A stretch of 43,118 nucleotides of DNA. Source: Eubacterium sp. 14-2 (GTDB lineage Bacteria > Bacillota > Clostridia > Lachnospirales > Lachnospiraceae). The translations under genes were made by a program, and so were the position numbers. The stretch is from positions 839,463 through 882,580 of the forward strand of contig NZ_KE159568.1 in the NCBI RefSeq assembly GCF_000403845.2. Direction: 5' to 3'. Shown one piece after another: positions 25,520 through 35,208 of the stretch (position 1 is its first letter; each line of letters starts with the position of its first letter). Under the pieces are notes generated by a model. It made no database searches and was not told the DNA's origin. It saw nothing but the letters and a program-made list of their open reading frames with translations.

Positions 25520-27448
25520 TCAGCCTTCTGCCGCATCCTTTTTCAGCATGCCCAGAAGAACCGCTCCCACAATGGTTCCAATTACCAGAGATACCAGGTA
25601 CATGGCGGTATTTCCCACCACCGGGAACACGAAAATTCCACCGTGAGGCGCCATCAGGGTACAGTTAAAAGCCATGGACACAGCTCCTGCCACACCGGAG
25701 CCCACCACCAGAGCCGGAATCACGTGAAGGGGATCGGAGGCTGCAAAGGGAATGGCTCCTTCTGAAATAAAGGACAGTCCCATAATAAAATTGGTTGGTC
25801 CGGATTTTCGTTCTTCTTCCGTAAATTTCTTCTTAAATAACAGCGTTGCCAGTGCAATGGCGCAGGGCGGTACCATTCCGCCAATCATAACTGCCGCCAT
25901 GATATTGTAATTTCCTGCCGCAATAGACGCGGAGCCAAACACATAAGCCGCCTTGTTGATGGGCCCGCCCAGGTCTGCCGCCATCATGGCTCCCAGAATC
26001 ACTCCCAGCAGGATGGAGCTGGTACCGTTCATACTGGACAGCCCGTTGTTCAGCAGTGTATTCAGAGCGCCCACCGGAGGCTCAATTACATAATTCATAA
26101 TCACTCCCATGAAAAACACGCCCAGCAGCGGATAGAGCAGTATGGTTTTGATTCCGTCCAGACTCTCCGGCAGCTTTTCCAGTAATTTTTTCAGGCCGAT
26201 AATCAAATAACCTGCAAGGAAGCCAGCCACCAGCGCACCCAGAAAACCGCTTTTTCCGCCAGCTGCAATGGAGCCGCCCACAAATCCCACCACCAGTCCG
26301 GGGCGGTCTGCAATACTCATGGCAATAAATCCGGCCAGTATGGGAAGCATGAATCCAAAGGCTGTGTCGCCGATTCCCTTAAATAAGGACGCCCCGGAGG
26401 TAATGGTTCCGAAATTCCCACGTTCTTCCGGTGAAAGGGCTGACAAATCCACGCTCATACCGTCAATGAGAAATGCTATGGCAATCAGGATACCGCCGCC
26501 CACCACAAAGGGAAGCATATGGGAAACTCCGTTCATCAGGTGTTTGTAAATCCGGTGTCCGACGCTTTCTTTTCCGCTTCCGCCGGAAGGTGCGGCCGCT
26601 GTTTTATTTCCGGAGTGATAGATTTCCACATTTCCGCTTTCTGCCAGGCGCAGCAGCTCTTCCGCCTTATTAATACCGTCTGATACCTGCCGCACAATCA
26701 CTTTTTTCCCGTCAAAACGGTCCATGGGCACATTGGTATCCACACAGACAATGATACAGTCTGCCTCTGCTATTTCCGCGTCTGTCAGCACGTTTTTGGC
26801 TCCCCCGGAACCTCTCGTTTCTATCTTCATGGAGAATCCCAGTTCTTTTGCTTTTTTCTCCAGTGCCTCTGCAGCCATATAAGTATGGGCAATTCCCGTG
26901 GGACAGGCAGTAACTCCAAGCAGTTTCAGTCCTTTCTTCTTTTCGGCTTCCTGCTGCACCGGCTCTGCCTTTTCTTCTTCCTCCGCCAGTTTTTCCTGCT
27001 CTGCAGCATCTACATAATGCAGAAATTCTTCAACCGTTTGGGCATTTCTCAGGCTGCCGGTAAATTCTTCGTCCATCAGAAGTACGGACAGGCGGCTTAA
27101 CACGTCCAGATGTACATTATCTTCCGTATTGGGCGCCGCTATAAGGAAAATCAGGTCTGCCGGTTCTCCGTCCAGAGACTCGTAATCCACACCGTCTTTT
27201 AAGACCATGGCTGCCAGCCCCGGCGCTTTTACCGCATCACATTTTCCATGGGGAATGGCGATTCCTTCTCCGATTCCCGTAGTTCCTTCTTCTTCCCTGC
27301 GCAGCACCTGTGCTTTGTAGGCCTCCCTGTCGGCAAGTTTTCCGGTGGCTGCCATCAGATCCACCATTTTATCTATGGCCTCCTTTTTGGATTCTGCCTG
27401 CCCGTTCAGCTCAATTCCTTCTTTTACAAGCAAATCTGTTATCTTCAT
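25520..27448 (-). CDS. fruA: PTS fructose transporter EIIABC
   Basis: Imports fructose as fructose 1-phosphate. The 642-aa fusion is in the order A-B-C: EIIA with phospho-His67 (GIAIPHGKC), an acidic linker (about 150-172, rich in E/K/Q), EIIB with phospho-Cys182 (VTACPTGIAHTYMAAE), and a C-terminal EIIC of about eight to ten membrane segments (LPFVVGGGILIAIAF onward; GFISEGAIPF-like motif as LSFISEGAIPFAA). AAGGAGG precedes the ATG. It is flanked by fruK and ptsH on the same strand. Confidence 0.97.
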   Translation of the reverse strand: MKITDLLVKEGIELNGQAESKKEAIDKMVDLMAATGKLADREAYKAQVLRREEEGTTGIGEGIAIPHGKCDAVKAPGLAAMVLKDGVDYESLDGEPADLIFLIAAPNTEDNVHLDVLSRLSVLLMDEEFTGSLRNAQTVEEFLHYVDAAEQEKLAEEEEKAEPVQQEAEKKKGLKLLGVTACPTGIAHTYMAAEALEKKAKELGFSMKIETRGSGGAKNVLTDAEIAEADCIIVCVDTNVPMDRFDGKKVIVRQVSDGINKAEELLRLAESGNVEIYHSGNKTAAAPSGGSGKESVGHRIYKHLMNGVSHMLPFVVGGGILIAIAFLIDGMSVDLSALSPEERGNFGTITSGASLFKGIGDTAFGFMLPILAGFIAMSIADRPGLVVGFVGGSIAAGGKSGFLGALVAGFLAGYLIIGLKKLLEKLPESLDGIKTILLYPLLGVFFMGVIMNYVIEPPVGALNTLLNNGLSSMNGTSSILLGVILGAMMAADLGGPINKAAYVFGSASIAAGNYNIMAAVMIGGMVPPCAIALATLLFKKKFTEEERKSGPTNFIMGLSFISEGAIPFAASDPLHVIPALVVGSGVAGAVSMAFNCTLMAPHGGIFVFPVVGNTAMYLVSLVIGTIVGAVLLGMLKKDAAEG

Positions 27449-27519
27449 TATGGACCTCCTTTTTTATTTTCCTGACTGCTAAAAGACTGAATTCCTGACT
27501 CTGCATTTCATACAGGGCT

Positions 27520-28431
27520 TTACTTCCATCCCATCTGTTCCAGAATTCCGTCCACCTCTGCCTGGGTGGCCAGCCGCTCGGAAAAAGCGCTGGCGCTGCC
27601 TGCGGCAATTCCCATGTGAAATGCTTCTTCATAGCTTCTGCTCTTTAAATATCCGGTAATAAATCCTGCCACCATGGAGTCCCCGGCTCCAACGGAATTT
27701 ACCAGGGTCCCTTCGGGGGCAGGGCTTTCCTGAACGCTTCCGTCCTCTGCCACCAGAATGGCTCCGTCTCCCGCCATGGAAATCAGCACATTTCCGGCTC
27801 CCTGTTCCTGCAGTTTTCCTGCATATCTGACAATGGTTTCCCGGCTGTCCATGGGCACGTTAAAAATCTCCTCCAGCTCATGGTTGTTGGGTTTTATCAG
27901 AAAGGGGTGGTATTTCAGCACATTTACCAGCAAATCCCCGGTGGCGTCCACCACGGTACGAATCTGTCTGTCCTGTACTCTGGCCAGAATCTGCTCATAA
28001 CTGGAATCCGGCATACTGTTTGGGATGCTTCCTGCCAGCACCAGCACGTCATCCTGTTTCATAACGTCCAGCTTCCGGTAAAGTTCTTCCAGCGCTTCTT
28101 CTGAAATTTCAGGTCCCTGTCCGTTGATTTCGCTCTCTTCCCTGGAGCGGAGTTTCATATTGATTCTGGACATGCCCTGGGGAATCCGGATAAAATCTGT
28201 CAGACAGCCCCATTCTTTCAGCCCCCGTTCGATTTCTGTTCCGGTAAATCCTGCCGTAAATCCCAGAGCGGTATTTTCCATTCCCAGATTTTTCAGCACC
28301 AGCGAAACGTTTACGCCTTTTCCGCCGGGATATACCAGCTCTTTTGTGGTTCGATTCACCCGCCCCAGGGTAAAATCATCCACGCTCACGATGTAGTCCA
28401 GACTTGGATTAAAGGTTACTGTGTAAATCAT
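27520..28431 (-). CDS. fruK: 1-phosphofructokinase
   Basis: Phosphorylates fructose 1-phosphate to fructose 1,6-bisphosphate, joining FruA uptake to glycolysis. 303-aa PfkB/ribokinase-family protein with the N-terminal TFNPSLDYIV, the GGKGVNVS substrate motif (36-43) and the catalytic GAGD with Asp251 (NSVGAGDSMVAGF). GGAG precedes the ATG, 21 bp after fruR. Confidence 0.97.
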   Translation of the reverse strand: MIYTVTFNPSLDYIVSVDDFTLGRVNRTTKELVYPGGKGVNVSLVLKNLGMENTALGFTAGFTGTEIERGLKEWGCLTDFIRIPQGMSRINMKLRSREESEINGQGPEISEEALEELYRKLDVMKQDDVLVLAGSIPNSMPDSSYEQILARVQDRQIRTVVDATGDLLVNVLKYHPFLIKPNNHELEEIFNVPMDSRETIVRYAGKLQEQGAGNVLISMAGDGAILVAEDGSVQESPAPEGTLVNSVGAGDSMVAGFITGYLKSRSYEEAFHMGIAAGSASAFSERLATQAEVDGILEQMGWK

Positions 28432-28452
28432 TTGTGCTCCTTTCCATTTTTG

Positions 28453-29208
28453 TTATTTTACTGTGGTTTCCATAATATTTTTCAAATCCCGAAAACTGTC
28501 ATGACGGATTTCTGTGGTAATCAGCTCGGCGTCCTCGATTCCTGCGAAGGTTACTGGCGCTATCTGATTGAATTTGGCGGGATCTCCCAGAATGTAAGGC
28601 CTGCGGCACTGTATGACGGCTTTGCGTTTTACCATGGCTTCCTCGATATCCGGAGTGGAAAACCCTGCGGTACGGCTGATTCCGTTGGTTCCGATAAATC
28701 CTGTGGTAAAATTAAATTTCTCCAGTTCGGACACGGTCTCAATTCCCACAATGGCTTCCGTGGACAGCTTGAATTTCCCGCCCAGAATATGGGCCTCACA
28801 GCCGATTTCCACCAGTCGTCTGGCATGGCCGACGGCATTTGTCACGTAAACAGCCTTTTTTTCCGTAATGAAATCAATCATCCGCTCTGTGGTGGTTCCC
28901 GCATCCAGGTACACCAGATCTCCGGGTTTAATCAGGGAAGCCGCATATCTGGCTATGGCTGTCTTCTCCTCCCGGTTCAGGTTCTTGCGGTATTCCACCT
29001 CCACGTCTTTGCCGCTTGCATAATAAGCATTGATAGCGGTGGCTCCTCCATGTACCTTATTCAGCCTTCCTTCTTCGTCTAACAGACACAGATCTCTGCG
29101 GATGGTGGACTCGGAAGCCTGCAGGTGTTCTGTCAGCTCCTGTACTGTAACGCTGCCATTTTTTTCCACAAGTTTGAGTATTTCTTCCAGTCTTTTTTCC
29201 AACAGCAT
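28453..29208 (-). CDS. fruR: DeoR-family fructose operon regulator
   Basis: 251-aa transcription factor: N-terminal DeoR winged helix (LLEKRLEEILKLVEKNGSVTV; recognition helix ASESTIRRDL) and a C-terminal sugar-phosphate sensor domain (GDLVYLDAGTTTERM; FIGTNGIS). Fructose 1-phosphate is the usual inducer in this group. It is the first gene of the fru operon and probably controls itself through the repeat array over its promoter. GAGGAA lies before the ATG. Confidence 0.94.
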   Translation of the reverse strand: MLLEKRLEEILKLVEKNGSVTVQELTEHLQASESTIRRDLCLLDEEGRLNKVHGGATAINAYYASGKDVEVEYRKNLNREEKTAIARYAASLIKPGDLVYLDAGTTTERMIDFITEKKAVYVTNAVGHARRLVEIGCEAHILGGKFKLSTEAIVGIETVSELEKFNFTTGFIGTNGISRTAGFSTPDIEEAMVKRKAVIQCRRPYILGDPAKFNQIAPVTFAGIEDAELITTEIRHDSFRDLKNIMETTVK

Positions 29209-29223
29209 TTTCGTTTCCTCACT

Positions 29224-29288
29224 TGATTGATTTTGATTGTTTTTGATTGTAATTGTATGATACCATCATTTTCAGTCATTTTCAATCA
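29224..29288 (-). promoter_or_regulatory. fru operon promoter and FruR operator array
   Basis: Minus-strand promoter TTGAAA (29280-29285), 17 bp, TATCAT (29257-29262) with TG of an extended -10. In plus-strand terms, half-sites TGATTG stand at 29224, 29234 and 29244, and the opposite-facing CAATCA/CAGTCA/CCATCA at 29283, 29273 and 29263. Each set has an exact 10-bp period and the sets flank the -10. Such stacked repeats fit a multimeric DeoR-type repressor covering the promoter and the first transcribed bases. Confidence 0.8.
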
Positions 29289-29340
29289 ATATATTTCACA
29301 AAAATAAAGAAGTGTTTTTGTGGATAATAAACAAGATAAT

Positions 29341-29376
29341 AAAGGCACTCAGTACACCTTTGTACTGAATGCCTTT
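29341..29376 (-). terminator. Terminator after the surface protein gene
   Basis: A 16-bp stem with one mismatch, AAAGGCACTCAGTACA (29341-29356) / TGTACTGAATGCCTTT (29361-29376), has a 4-nt loop. On the minus strand it ends in CCTTTATTAT. It lies about 30 bp after the stop codon at 29408. Confidence 0.7.
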
Positions 29377-29407
29377 TGTAATCTCATATTCAGGTTCTGC
29401 CTGGTTT

Positions 29408-32400
29408 TCAGCTTCTCCCATACACTTCCTTCCACTCCACATCCACACTCTTTCCGATGCTGTGGTAGTATGCAAGGAACAGGAAGATAATGGCCACTCC
29501 AAGGAGCCTGCGTATCCTTCCTCCCTGTTTCGCCCAGGACACCAGACGGCTGATAATCTCCTCTTTCTCCTCTTCTGTGATTCCGTTCTCTCCCTCAAAG
29601 TACAGGAGCAGGTAGCCAAATCCCGCAATCATGGCCAGGGTGGCGCAGATCTGTATCTGTGTGCTGTCCCCCGTCTTCGGTTCTCTTCCCGGGGGGCTTC
29701 CCGGCCTTCCCGGATTTCCCGGTTCAGAATTTCCTGGGACTTCCGCCGGCACCTCCCTCTTTCCGCTGATGTTCAGGGTGACTTCCGCTGCGCTTTCATT
29801 CCCCGCCTGGTCTTTTGCTTCCACCCGGAGAGTGTGCTTCCCTTCTCCCTTTATCTTCACGGTAAATTCATATGTATCCACAAAGTCCCCGGCAAAGTCT
29901 TCTTCCGGGAGGCTGACCTTTTTCCCTTTGTCCGCCTGGTACCGGATTCCGGCAATCCCTGACGTCACCCGGTCTTCCCTGTTATCCCGGACTTTCACTT
30001 TTATTTCCAGAGGTTTTCCTCCTGTGGTCTCCTCTGTTCCCTCAAAGCGGATTTCCGGGGCATTGTCTTCCACAATCACCCCTCCCCCTTCTGCGGTCAG
30101 TGTCTTCTGCGGGGATACATTGCCTGCATGGTCGGTACAGGTCAGGTATACTTTTCCCTTAAATTCTTCTTCAATGGATATCCGGGCTTCATAGCTCCCT
30201 TTCTCCGCCTCTCCCCGGATACCCCGGAGGATGGCTGCGGAGCTTCCGTATGCCGCCATGGTATCGGGGGTATGGGTTTCTGTAAGCAGCGCCTGTCCGT
30301 CCCGTTCTGTCCCGTCTTCCGCCACAAGGAGGTATTCGGCCTTTGAAAGACCGCTCCCTTCCTCTGTCACCGGAACGGTAATGACCATGCTCTCTTTCTG
30401 TATGAGCCAGTCCAGGAAGTTCCGGCTTCCTCTGTGAAAGGAGGCTTTTCCCATCTCAGGGGCCAGCTCGTCCGCCCATCTGGCATACAGGGTTGTTTTC
30501 AGTGCCCCTGTATTGTTTTCCACCGGGCTTTCAAAGTCCCACAGCCCGGCCTCCAGACCATCCTCATCCACATACCAGCCTTTGAAGCTGTACCCGGATT
30601 TTAGCGGATCGGACACCGGATGCAGCAGGCCTCCGTAACGTATTTTCTGTGTGTCCGGGGCTTTCCCGTACCCTCCGTTCAAATTGAAGTCCACTTCATA
30701 TACATTCCGGTCATAGTACAGCTTTAACACCAGGCTTCCGTCTGCTTCCACCTTCCCTTTGGGCTTCCCGGAAGGATGGGACAGGTTTAGCGTAAATCCG
30801 GTGTATGTTTTCTGTCTGGCTTCCACTTCCGTTCCCACAAGATTCGCCAGCAGTTTTGTGTCTCCGTCCATTCTGGTGTAATCCTCTCCCGTCAGGTTCT
30901 GGCAGTAGTATTCCACCCGGTAATCCACCACTTCAGAGTCTTCCTCCCAGATGGCATACAGCGTCATATTTTCTTCGGGACTGACCACATCTTCCTTTCC
31001 ATAACCTGTCCCTTTTCCGTCTGGCTGCGTATTCCATCCCACAAACCGGTAACCTGCACGGGTGGATACCCCTTCAGGAATAAATTCTGCCTCCTGATAA
31101 GTGACAGTTCCATGAACGTTGGCATATCGCGCTTTCGTCTCCGGCTCCGGCACATCCTCGCTTCCGTTTCCGTCATAGGTAAGGGTAATGTCTTTCTGAT
31201 ACACGCCATACAGAGATATATTTTCCTTTATCTGAATATCCGTGTCTGCCTCCACGATCCCTTTATATTCAGAAACCGAATGGCTCCAGCCAAGGGGCGT
31301 CCACCCGGCCATTTCCTGCAGTCCCGGCGTATGAATGGTCCCTTCCTGCCCGGCAGCGTTCACTTCCACCGTCCTGCTTATCTTTCCTCCCTCACTTCCG
31401 GAGTAAAAATCTGCAATCAGCGTCTTTTTCCCATCTGCTTCTTTTTCATAACAGGCATACAGGGTCACACTTTGCTCCGCTGCCAGCAGCTCGCCTTCCT
31501 GATAAAAAGTCCCGTTCCCATCTGCCTGTGTATTCCATCCCACAAACCGGTATCCGTTCCGGGAAGGCCCGGCGTCAATGGTAAATACCGCATTCTTTAT
31601 TTTCACATCATGATATACACTGGCATAACAGAATTCCTTCCCGGATTCCGGTGCACTGCCCTCCCCGTCCATTTCATAGGCAAGGGTCACTTCTTTCCGG
31701 TAAACCCCGTAAAATTCCGTCAGGGCATCTGTCAGTGTAAGAGTTGCATTGGGAGCAACTGTATTTTTCTCGAAATCATCCTGTTTCCGGTTCCAGCCAA
31801 GGGGTGTCCAGCCGGACAGTTCCTGCAGGTCCGGGGCCGTCAGGGTTCCATCTGCAAAGGTCCGGTCTTCATACAGACCCTCCCCTCCTGAATAAAAACG
31901 GGCGGTAAAGGTATCTTTTACTTCCGGTTCAAAGATGGCATACAGGGTTATATTTTCTTCCTCTACTGTAATTTCAGCCCCCGGTGCATAAGGGGTTCCC
32001 GTTCCGTCCAGCTGTGTGTTCCACTCTTTAAAGGTCTGGCCTGTGAGGCTTAAGCCTGTGGGTTCTTTTACCGTTACTGTTTCACCGGTATGGTAGTCTG
32101 TGTCATCGGTTACGGGCGTACCTTCGGCTCCGTTGCTGTGATAGAAGACGTTAAAAATATCGGGTTTTTCTTTTACTGCATAGATTTCATTATTCTTTTC
32201 TCCCACCATTGCATACCACTTGCCCTTATCATCCTGGGTATTATAAATATTTATATTCTCCCTGTCTTTTTTCTGAACCGTATATCCATCTTCCCCTTTT
32301 ATAATGGGCTTTCCCTCCCATAAAGAAGTAAACACTTTAACAGGATGAACCAGCGCTTCTCTGCCATACATGAAATTAGCCGGGCCAAACACCTCTATGC

Positions 32401-33667
32401 TGTCTGTATAAGAAATGAGAGAATCATCAATCCCCTGAAACTCCACATCTCCTTCCAGATAAAACTTTCCGTCAGAACCTTCAGAATAAATGGCTCCGCC
32501 AGGGTCAGGAGAGGTATTATTGCTGAAAACACCTCCTGACACCGTCAGGTTTTTTTTATTATAAATACAGCCTCCCTGCCTGGCTGAGTTATCCGTAAAG
32601 GTTCCTCCGTTGATGGTTACAGTTCCAAAACTGTTATAAATGCAGCCTCCTTTTTCTCCCGCTGTATTACTTTCATACACTCCTCCATTTATAATAATAC
32701 GATTGCTGCTCCTGTTTCCATTATGAATACAGCCCCCTTCTTTTGCCGTACTGTTATTACGAAAAGTTCCCCCGTTTACAGTCACAGTTCCGGCGTCATT
32801 ATAAATCAGGCCTCCTGCTTCTCCTGCTGCATTATTTTCATATACTCCTCCATTTATGATTAAGTCACTGCCGCCCACATAACCGGAACCATCATTTCCG
32901 ACTGCTCCACCCTTCCAGGGTGTGGAACAGTCTTTTATCGTTACATCGTTAAATACACCTCCTTTTGAAGAAACAGCTGAAAATGCCACACCTTCTTTAG
33001 ATTTCATATTTTGAATGATACATCCTCCATCCAGTGTGACTTTTCCATAACAGTATATAAAGGGCATTCCACCAGGAATATTCTTCCCATCCAGGGTAAT
33101 TTTCCCGTTTATTTCAAAATCTTTTCCCGGAGCAAAATAAGCATTTTCAGCCGCTTTTACAATGGTTCCTTCCCCTGTTATTCTGATATCCCTTTCCACT
33201 GTTACCATTCCGGTCAGTGTCAGTGTGGCATTGTTCTCTAATACAAGATCCCCGCCTCCCAGATTTCCTGCTTTCCATACCGTATCCTGGGTAATCACGC
33301 CGCACTTTGGATCTTCTCCCACTTCTTCCCCTTCTTCTCCTTCTGCAGTTACAGCAATTCTTTCCTCCGGAATCTTATCCATCTGCAGATCCATGTCTTC
33401 CGCAAAATCCCGGTCTGATTTACTTTCCTCCAGAAGATTTTCTTCCGGCTCCTGCAAAGTCTGAGCTGATTCTTTTCCCGGAACCATAACACCGGCATGT
33501 TCCATTGTTACACTTTCTTCTGCCTGAACTTCAGAACCATAAGATTCCACCGGAAGGGACACCAGAAGCAGGCAGATGCAGAGCACACATGACAGCAGTT
33601 TCTGCCGGATTGGATGTCTTCCGGGCTTTAATGGTTTTTCCGGAAAATTTTTCTTCGTCCTTTTCAT
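29408..33667 (-). CDS. Large cell-surface protein, beta-helix plus Listeria-Bacteroides repeats
   Basis: 1419-aa secreted, wall-associated protein, probably an adhesin. It has a basic N-terminus and signal peptide (LLSCVLCICLLLVSLPVESY). About residues 130-420 are right-handed beta-helix repeats built on NGGxFxxNxAxxGGCIYN. About 480-1050 hold alternating Listeria-Bacteroides (Flg_new/InlB B-type) repeats with GYRFVGWNTQ and LYAxxE endings, including one MucBP-like unit. Two Ig-like modules follow, then a Gly/Pro linker and EPKTGD sorting-like motif with a hydrophobic helix. Unusually, ~60 more residues with a second membrane helix (RLLGVAIIFLFLAYYHSIG) follow. The start at 33667 has GGGAG about 11 nt upstream; GTG at 33679 is an alternative. 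Confidence 0.88.
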   Translation of the reverse strand: MKRTKKNFPEKPLKPGRHPIRQKLLSCVLCICLLLVSLPVESYGSEVQAEESVTMEHAGVMVPGKESAQTLQEPEENLLEESKSDRDFAEDMDLQMDKIPEERIAVTAEGEEGEEVGEDPKCGVITQDTVWKAGNLGGGDLVLENNATLTLTGMVTVERDIRITGEGTIVKAAENAYFAPGKDFEINGKITLDGKNIPGGMPFIYCYGKVTLDGGCIIQNMKSKEGVAFSAVSSKGGVFNDVTIKDCSTPWKGGAVGNDGSGYVGGSDLIINGGVYENNAAGEAGGLIYNDAGTVTVNGGTFRNNSTAKEGGCIHNGNRSSNRIIINGGVYESNTAGEKGGCIYNSFGTVTINGGTFTDNSARQGGCIYNKKNLTVSGGVFSNNTSPDPGGAIYSEGSDGKFYLEGDVEFQGIDDSLISYTDSIEVFGPANFMYGREALVHPVKVFTSLWEGKPIIKGEDGYTVQKKDRENINIYNTQDDKGKWYAMVGEKNNEIYAVKEKPDIFNVFYHSNGAEGTPVTDDTDYHTGETVTVKEPTGLSLTGQTFKEWNTQLDGTGTPYAPGAEITVEEENITLYAIFEPEVKDTFTARFYSGGEGLYEDRTFADGTLTAPDLQELSGWTPLGWNRKQDDFEKNTVAPNATLTLTDALTEFYGVYRKEVTLAYEMDGEGSAPESGKEFCYASVYHDVKIKNAVFTIDAGPSRNGYRFVGWNTQADGNGTFYQEGELLAAEQSVTLYACYEKEADGKKTLIADFYSGSEGGKISRTVEVNAAGQEGTIHTPGLQEMAGWTPLGWSHSVSEYKGIVEADTDIQIKENISLYGVYQKDITLTYDGNGSEDVPEPETKARYANVHGTVTYQEAEFIPEGVSTRAGYRFVGWNTQPDGKGTGYGKEDVVSPEENMTLYAIWEEDSEVVDYRVEYYCQNLTGEDYTRMDGDTKLLANLVGTEVEARQKTYTGFTLNLSHPSGKPKGKVEADGSLVLKLYYDRNVYEVDFNLNGGYGKAPDTQKIRYGGLLHPVSDPLKSGYSFKGWYVDEDGLEAGLWDFESPVENNTGALKTTLYARWADELAPEMGKASFHRGSRNFLDWLIQKESMVITVPVTEEGSGLSKAEYLLVAEDGTERDGQALLTETHTPDTMAAYGSSAAILRGIRGEAEKGSYEARISIEEEFKGKVYLTCTDHAGNVSPQKTLTAEGGGVIVEDNAPEIRFEGTEETTGGKPLEIKVKVRDNREDRVTSGIAGIRYQADKGKKVSLPEEDFAGDFVDTYEFTVKIKGEGKHTLRVEAKDQAGNESAAEVTLNISGKREVPAEVPGNSEPGNPGRPGSPPGREPKTGDSTQIQICATLAMIAGFGYLLLYFEGENGITEEEKEEIISRLVSWAKQGGRIRRLLGVAIIFLFLAYYHSIGKSVDVEWKEVYGRS

Positions 33668-33743
33668 ATCGTGACACACTCCCTGTTAAAATTTTATTCT
33701 TATGTAATATGGGCACAGCCGCGTCACCGCGCAGCCGGTTCCC

Positions 33744-35207
33744 TCAGTCAATCCCGTTCAGTTCCTGATACAGCCGCTTTGCATGGCTGTCTGTCATGCC
33801 GCAGATATGGTCGGTTACCAGAAGCAGACGCAGATACAGTTTTTCCCTTTCCTTCTCCTCCTCCGAAAGAGGGGAAGCATCCGCCTCGTCTGCAAAGCGG
33901 TGATAAATGGCTTTATAATTATCAGACACCAGGGCCATCATTTTCCGCTGTACCTGCGTCATATCTTTTTTGGTATCATAATACAATACCGCCTGAACAA
34001 AATGTTCCAGCAGAAAATCAAGCACCGACTGGGCTGCAATTTCCAGTTTCAGAATAGGCTTTATCTGAAAGGCATACCGATACGCAATATCCCCCAGGGC
34101 CTCCATCATTGCCTCTCCATCCGTTCCGGTCAGCAGATCCTCCCCATGGGCTCCGTAAGTCCCCGCCATCAGTTCATGATAATTTCGGATAAAGCTGTCG
34201 GTGGCGGCATTAATCATCCAGCCCTGAATATAGACCGTCCAGTTCTGCACCGCATTCACACCTGGCTGCTTAAGCCCCCGCTGTTTTGCCCTCTCATATT
34301 TCCGTTCCAGGCTTTCCCTCATCTTATCAAAACTTTCTCTCTGATTTTTCGGCAGCTTCTCTGCCGCCTGCTTAAGTTCTGCCGCCAGTTCCCCGTAAGA
34401 CAGACAGCCCTTTTTTACCGCATCTTCGATATCGGCCGTTTTATAGGCGATATCGTCTGCCGCCTCCAGTACAAAGGCCAGGGGATGGCGGTTTCCGAAA
34501 GTTCCAAGGCTTTCCTGTAAGTCTGCAAACAATTCTCGCTCCGCATAATAATAGCCCATTTTCTTATATCTGATATGAGCATTCTTTTTGATTTCCAGAG
34601 AAGAAGCGGGATATTTTATGACGGCGCCAAGCAAAGCCTTTGTCAGGTTCATTCCGTTCTCATCCACCAGGTAATGGAGCCTGGCCACCAGCCGAAGGGC
34701 CTGGGCATTTCCTTCAATACTGAAAAAATCCTGCCGCATCTGTTCTGTCAGAATTTCGCTGAGAAGCTGAACTTCTCCGTTTTTCCTCTCATAGGAAATC
34801 CGGGACAGATTTGTCCGGAACCAGTCCCGGATGGCAGTTTCTCCAAAATGTCCGAAAGGGGGATTGCCCATATCGTGCAAAAGGCCGGCACACTGGAGAA
34901 TATCGCCAGGAACGTTCTGATACTCCGGCAGAAATTCCGGATCGATGCCTTCCATCAGCAGCCGTTTGCTGATGTTCTGCCCCAGTGATTTTGCAAAAGA
35001 GGACACCTCCAGAGAATGGGTCAGCCGGGTACGGATAAAATCGCTGTTATCCAGGGGAAATACTTGGGTCTTATCCTGCAGACGCCGAAAGGAAGCGCTT
35101 CCGATAATCCTGTGATAATCTTTCTCATATTCCGTCCGAAAATCACCGGCCCCGGAGCTTTTGTAATTTCTCATTCTTTCATCGCAGAGCAGTTTTTTCC
35201 ATTCCAC
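33744..35207 (-). CDS. dgt: Deoxyguanosinetriphosphate triphosphohydrolase (dGTPase)
   Basis: HD-domain enzyme that cleaves dGTP (or other dNTPs) to the nucleoside and tripolyphosphate, so lowering the dNTP pool. 487 aa. The metal site is visible as His64 (RLTHSLEV) and His111-Asp112 (LLHDMGNPPFGHFGE); the N-terminal FRRLQDKTQVF is a dGTPase hallmark. The start codon is GTG at 35207, with GAGGG 6 nt upstream, right after the stop of the DUF3783 gene. Some family members act against phages, but this one sits in a housekeeping operon. Confidence 0.95.
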   Translation of the reverse strand: MEWKKLLCDERMRNYKSSGAGDFRTEYEKDYHRIIGSASFRRLQDKTQVFPLDNSDFIRTRLTHSLEVSSFAKSLGQNISKRLLMEGIDPEFLPEYQNVPGDILQCAGLLHDMGNPPFGHFGETAIRDWFRTNLSRISYERKNGEVQLLSEILTEQMRQDFFSIEGNAQALRLVARLHYLVDENGMNLTKALLGAVIKYPASSLEIKKNAHIRYKKMGYYYAERELFADLQESLGTFGNRHPLAFVLEAADDIAYKTADIEDAVKKGCLSYGELAAELKQAAEKLPKNQRESFDKMRESLERKYERAKQRGLKQPGVNAVQNWTVYIQGWMINAATDSFIRNYHELMAGTYGAHGEDLLTGTDGEAMMEALGDIAYRYAFQIKPILKLEIAAQSVLDFLLEHFVQAVLYYDTKKDMTQVQRKMMALVSDNYKAIYHRFADEADASPLSEEEKEREKLYLRLLLVTDHICGMTDSHAKRLYQELNGID

Positions 35208-35208
35208 T

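Noticed and set aside
33744-35207. dGTPase as a phage-defence gene
   Set aside because: dGTPases can act in defence, but this one is in an operon with DUF3783 and YgjP genes behind a consensus promoter, far from the defence island.
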